Below, one piece after another: positions 60,975 to 64,000 of a stretch of 64,000 nucleotides of DNA. Within the stretch, counting starts at the first letter, position 1. Each line of letters begins with the position of its first letter. Source of the DNA: a virus. The DNA lies in the IMG/VR virus record IMGVR_UViG_3300045125_000172, positions 1 through 64,000 of that record; one strand, 5' to 3'. Below the pieces are notes generated by a model that searched no databases, was not told the DNA's origin, and saw nothing but the letters and a program-made list of their open reading frames with translations. The position numbers were made by a program, and so were the translations under genes.

Positions 60975-61846
60975 TCAGCCAGGATACGAGTTGTCGTAAT
61001 CGTCCTCGTCCTCATAATCATCTTCATCCTCATCATCAAACTGATCCCAGTAATCATCACGAATATCATAATCTTCATCCTCGTCATCATAATCAGCATA
61101 CTCATCTTCTGAGAATTCGGCTGAATACAATGGCTTGAGAAGTTCTCCTTGATATTCACCAACAACAAGATATTCGCATGTGCGAAGTTTCTCGCAGTTA
61201 CAATCGGTTGGAACACTCACAACGTCCTTGGGATTAATCTTAACAATAACAATCTTATCACCATTTTCCAGACTACCATAACTAGCAACATAATTCAACG
61301 CACCAGCATGAAGTCCGTTTGAACAACCACGACCACGATCATCGTCTACCTTAGATCGTGTCATCTTGCAAACATTACCAACACTGTTGTCGAATACTCC
61401 ACGATACTTGTCCTTATAATCAGATCGGACTGCCTTATAAGCCAAGAAACAACCATCCTCAGTAATAGGCAGATGCTCATGCTCAAGGAAATCATATAGT
61501 TCCTTTTGGCTCTGCATACTAGGATTCTCCATAAGATTATGAAGAAAATTAACCAGAGGATAGAAGGGTAGACCCTTGCTCATAAACTCTAGAATACGCT
61601 TGCTGATACTACCATGAACAACCTCGCCCTCATACATAACCTGACCATTCTTAATCTCCACAAGACCATCACTAAAAGTAGCAACAGCCTTCTGTACATC
61701 AACAATATTCAAGAGTTCATCGGCACTTGCTGTTGGCAAAGCCTCAAGAATCATCTTGTAATTAATATGATCCGGTAAAACTTGATACGTTCTGTTGTTA
61801 AGAACAAGCGTAAGATTACCATCAACCCACATAAACGGAACACTCA
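60975..61846 (-). CDS. rIIB: RIIB-like protein
   Basis: About 290 residues, T4 rIIB type. ATG at 61846 has AAAGGAG 6 bp upstream; the longer frame to 61919 is rejected. GSISKRILEFMSKGLPFYPL, FLHNLMENPSMQSQKELYDF, ITEDGCFLAYKAVRSDYKDK and FDNSVGNVCKMTRSKVDDDR are the rIIB core; GDKIVIVKINPKDVVSVP near the end. C-terminal 55 residues are an Asp/Glu tail. Needed with rIIA for lysis control and exclusion-system escape in T4. Confidence 0.9.
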
Positions 61847-61872
61847 TTTTTTCTCCTTTGTTTCCTGTGAAA

Positions 61873-64000
61873 TCAACCAATAATTTGACCGAACTGAACC
61901 TTAAAATTATCCGTATCATTCAAAGTATTATACCAACTATTACTTGAACGATAATAGTAGCCTTTGTTTTCATCCAGTTGCTTGAGAGGATCACTGTGAG
62001 TTAATTCTCTCAGATTTCCGCTTACTGGACGCACACACATAATATATTTGAACATCGGATTGTTGTCAAGAGCAACTTTAATAGTTTGCCTCAACACAGA
62101 CATTCTTGGTGCGGAATAGTCCGCGTCTGATTCTGCTTTCTTAAAGATTTTCTTGTAGACCTTTGATGAATCATCAGAATACAATTCATCAATAATTCTG
62201 TTGATTGTGTTGTAGATCACATTAGAATCCTTGATCTTTGCACTATCAAGTCCGTTGATACCAAACTCATTAAGAATTTTGGTCATGTGACCATAATACT
62301 CATCCTTCTTGAGTTTGCGAATATCAAAATCGCTACGATGAATAGTGTCCGCAAAAAATTCAATTAGCATCAGACTATCAAGCGTTTTAACTATCTTATC
62401 ATTGTTGATAAATTTACTATAATCCAATCCGAAAACATTAATTATATGGAATAGAAACTGTCTATCGATATAACCATTTCCATAAGATGCGTTCATCTTA
62501 TCGTCGCTATTGTATTCGGTCTTGCACTGTTCCACAAGATCATTGAATTGATAAATATCCTTAAACTTTGTATCGTTCAGTTTCTTTAGGCGAGTCTTGG
62601 AACTAAGTGTTAAAATCCACAAGGTTGTACCCATCCTTAGTTAAACGATCCACAACACCACTCTTATTAGCGTAGATATTAGTGCCATCAAGAACTTTAT
62701 GCTTTTCAAAAGTCTTTGAGACCATACAATTTATTAATTTGAGGATACTGATCCGTTAGCAGTACCGTACCTGAGAATAGGAACGTACACAATCTCATCC
62801 TCGTCCTCTAGTTCTTCTAGGCGATCAGTACTTAGACTACGCATATACGCAGCATCATTGTAATCATAACTAAGAGGACTAGTATTCGTCTGATCTCCAA
62901 AGATCAAGAAAATTTCTTGGTCACTAACACTACCCTTGCTACCCTTTACTTCCTCTGGTTTTAGGAGTAGTCTTAATAAGATCACGATAGTCTGATACAT
63001 TAAGAATATTCTGGTCGCCAACATCTGTAACAAGAGTGGAGAAATTATTCTTCACATCTGTATGATCGTTAGCATTAACAAGAAGATAAGCAAAACAATC
63101 ATACTGATTGCAGTATCTCAGTAACAATCTTCTTTGCGGTTTCGGTAGCACCGATATCGCACCAGAAGAAAACCATTTGCCCATTCTTTTTTTATTACTA
63201 TTCCAGTAAGAGTATCCCTTACCAGTAAGAGTATCATGATGAATTCGGTCTGTCATATAAACCAAGCGACGAGAACGATAACCAGCGGTTCTATAATTGA
63301 ACACATACAGGTTTTCATCCTTCTTGAGCTTATACTCAATATCTTGACCGCTAGAAATATTGTGAGTTTTACCAGAAGAATCAGTCCAACTAGCACCAAC
63401 AACCTCTCAACCACCAGCAAGATCATTCATTTGATAATAAGTGGTGATTGCTTCTATCTTGGTTTAGCAGTAGCAATCTTGTCGCTAAAATTCTTCCTTC
63501 AGTTCCAAGAAAATATCCTGGGTCTTTTCACGCAGAGTCTTGACCACATTCTTGGTATACTGTAGACCCTCTCGAAACATCCATTTCAAGTTCGCCAATC
63601 TTAAACTCAAGTTCAAGATAAAGACCCTGATTAATAATCTCACCAACAAAAGCCTTCCACGAAGCAATATCGGCCTTATTGAAGGCTCTATTCCACTTGG
63701 CAATATGGTCCTGGAGTTTCGGCTTTTCCTCACCAATAAGATGAGACACTTCAACAGGGTACGCGACATTACCCATCAATAGCAACAACACCGCTTTGAA
63801 TACGATGATAATGACTTGGGAACTTATTATTATCATTATTGAGTCGGCAAACACGCCACCCGTCACCATCAATCACAACATTACGTTGACTATATTCCTT
63901 GGTGAAATCGTAATTAACACCACCAGAGATAATAGGCTTCATCTTAAAATAATGAAAAACCCTAATAGCCTTCTGACTAAACTCTGTGAAATCATATTGC
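61873..64000 (-). CDS. rIIA: RIIA-like protein, 5' part outside window
   Basis: Minus strand; N-terminal ATPase part lies beyond 64000. T4 rIIA-like pieces: GNVAYPVEVSHLIGEEKPKL and EFKIGELEMDVSREGLQYTK (GHKL-adjacent), then TDRIHHDTLTGKGYSYWNSN, and DSLMLIEFFADTIHRSDFDI near the C-terminus. Multiple one-base breaks near 63840, 63555, 63420, 62940, 62730, 62625. Works with rIIB. Confidence 0.8.

Noticed and set aside
60914-61138. His-rich plus-strand ORF that looks like a metal-binding protein
   Set aside because: It is the antisense of the Asp/Glu tail of rIIB and the tRNA-like element.
61847-61919. N-terminal extension of rIIB
   Set aside because: The frame crosses the end of rIIA; AAAGGAG marks the ATG at 61846.

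Overview
The window reads as part of a large, AT-rich tailed-phage genome (T4-like/marine-myovirus flavour). Every gene I can support is on the minus strand, packed with 1-30 bp overlaps. T4-type rIIA and rIIB, a rIIA-proximal tRNA-like element, homing nucleases, phage virion proteins, a holin and a GT/sugar-nucleotide island all point to a virus. The host cannot be named. Lipid-A/O-antigen-type sugar genes and a secreted thioredoxin-like protein suggest a bacterium with a glycan-rich envelope.

Important caveat: almost every long gene is broken by 1-nt indels, mostly at A/T runs, while the protein homology continues in the next frame. I treat these as sequence errors (long-read type) and give whole-gene spans, so many features below cross an apparent frameshift.

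Layout in transcription order (high to low coordinates). 64.0-59.3 kb: rIIA, rIIB, a tRNA-like element, a RepB/AEP-type primase and an acidic protein. 59.3-52 kb: RuvB, a secreted thioredoxin-like protein, HNH and GIY-YIG nucleases, an actin-like ATPase, an intracellular subtilisin, a macro-domain protein, a deoxyribosyltransferase-like protein and a SET protein. 52-39.5 kb: carbohydrate island with glycosyltransferases, FkbM and other methyltransferases, sugar nucleotidyltransferase, HAD phosphatase, a ColD-like PLP dehydratase, a transketolase in two halves, SDR epimerases, a GDP-fucose-synthase-like enzyme, and a GMP reductase. 39.5-32.4 kb: virion-associated proteins, ferritin-like protein, PAP2 phosphatase, a small sigma factor, ClpP-like protease, DeoC-like aldolase. 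32.3-25.8 kb: tail fibre with a trimeric beta-roll repeat, holin and a set of small membrane proteins, papain-like peptidase. 25.8-8 kb: dCMP deaminase, class II ribonucleotide reductase, PhoH, RecA, DnaB, DnaG-type primase, dNMP kinase, Cas4-like nuclease, a DNA polymerase III alpha subunit encoded as two genes with a DnaQ exonuclease gene between them and an intein in the second, and SSB. 7.9-1.3 kb: a second glycosyltransferase cluster. 1.3-0 kb: a homing endonuclease and a partial gene.

Functionally, the phage carries a nearly complete bacterial-style replisome (PolIII alpha, epsilon, DnaB, DnaG, SSB, RuvB, RecA) plus nucleotide supply (class II RNR, dCMP deaminase, dNMP kinase, DeoC, GMP reductase), its own late-type sigma factor, and two glycan-modification clusters. 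Four sigma70-type promoters with 16-nt spacers and two terminators delimit SSB and the nucleotide genes.
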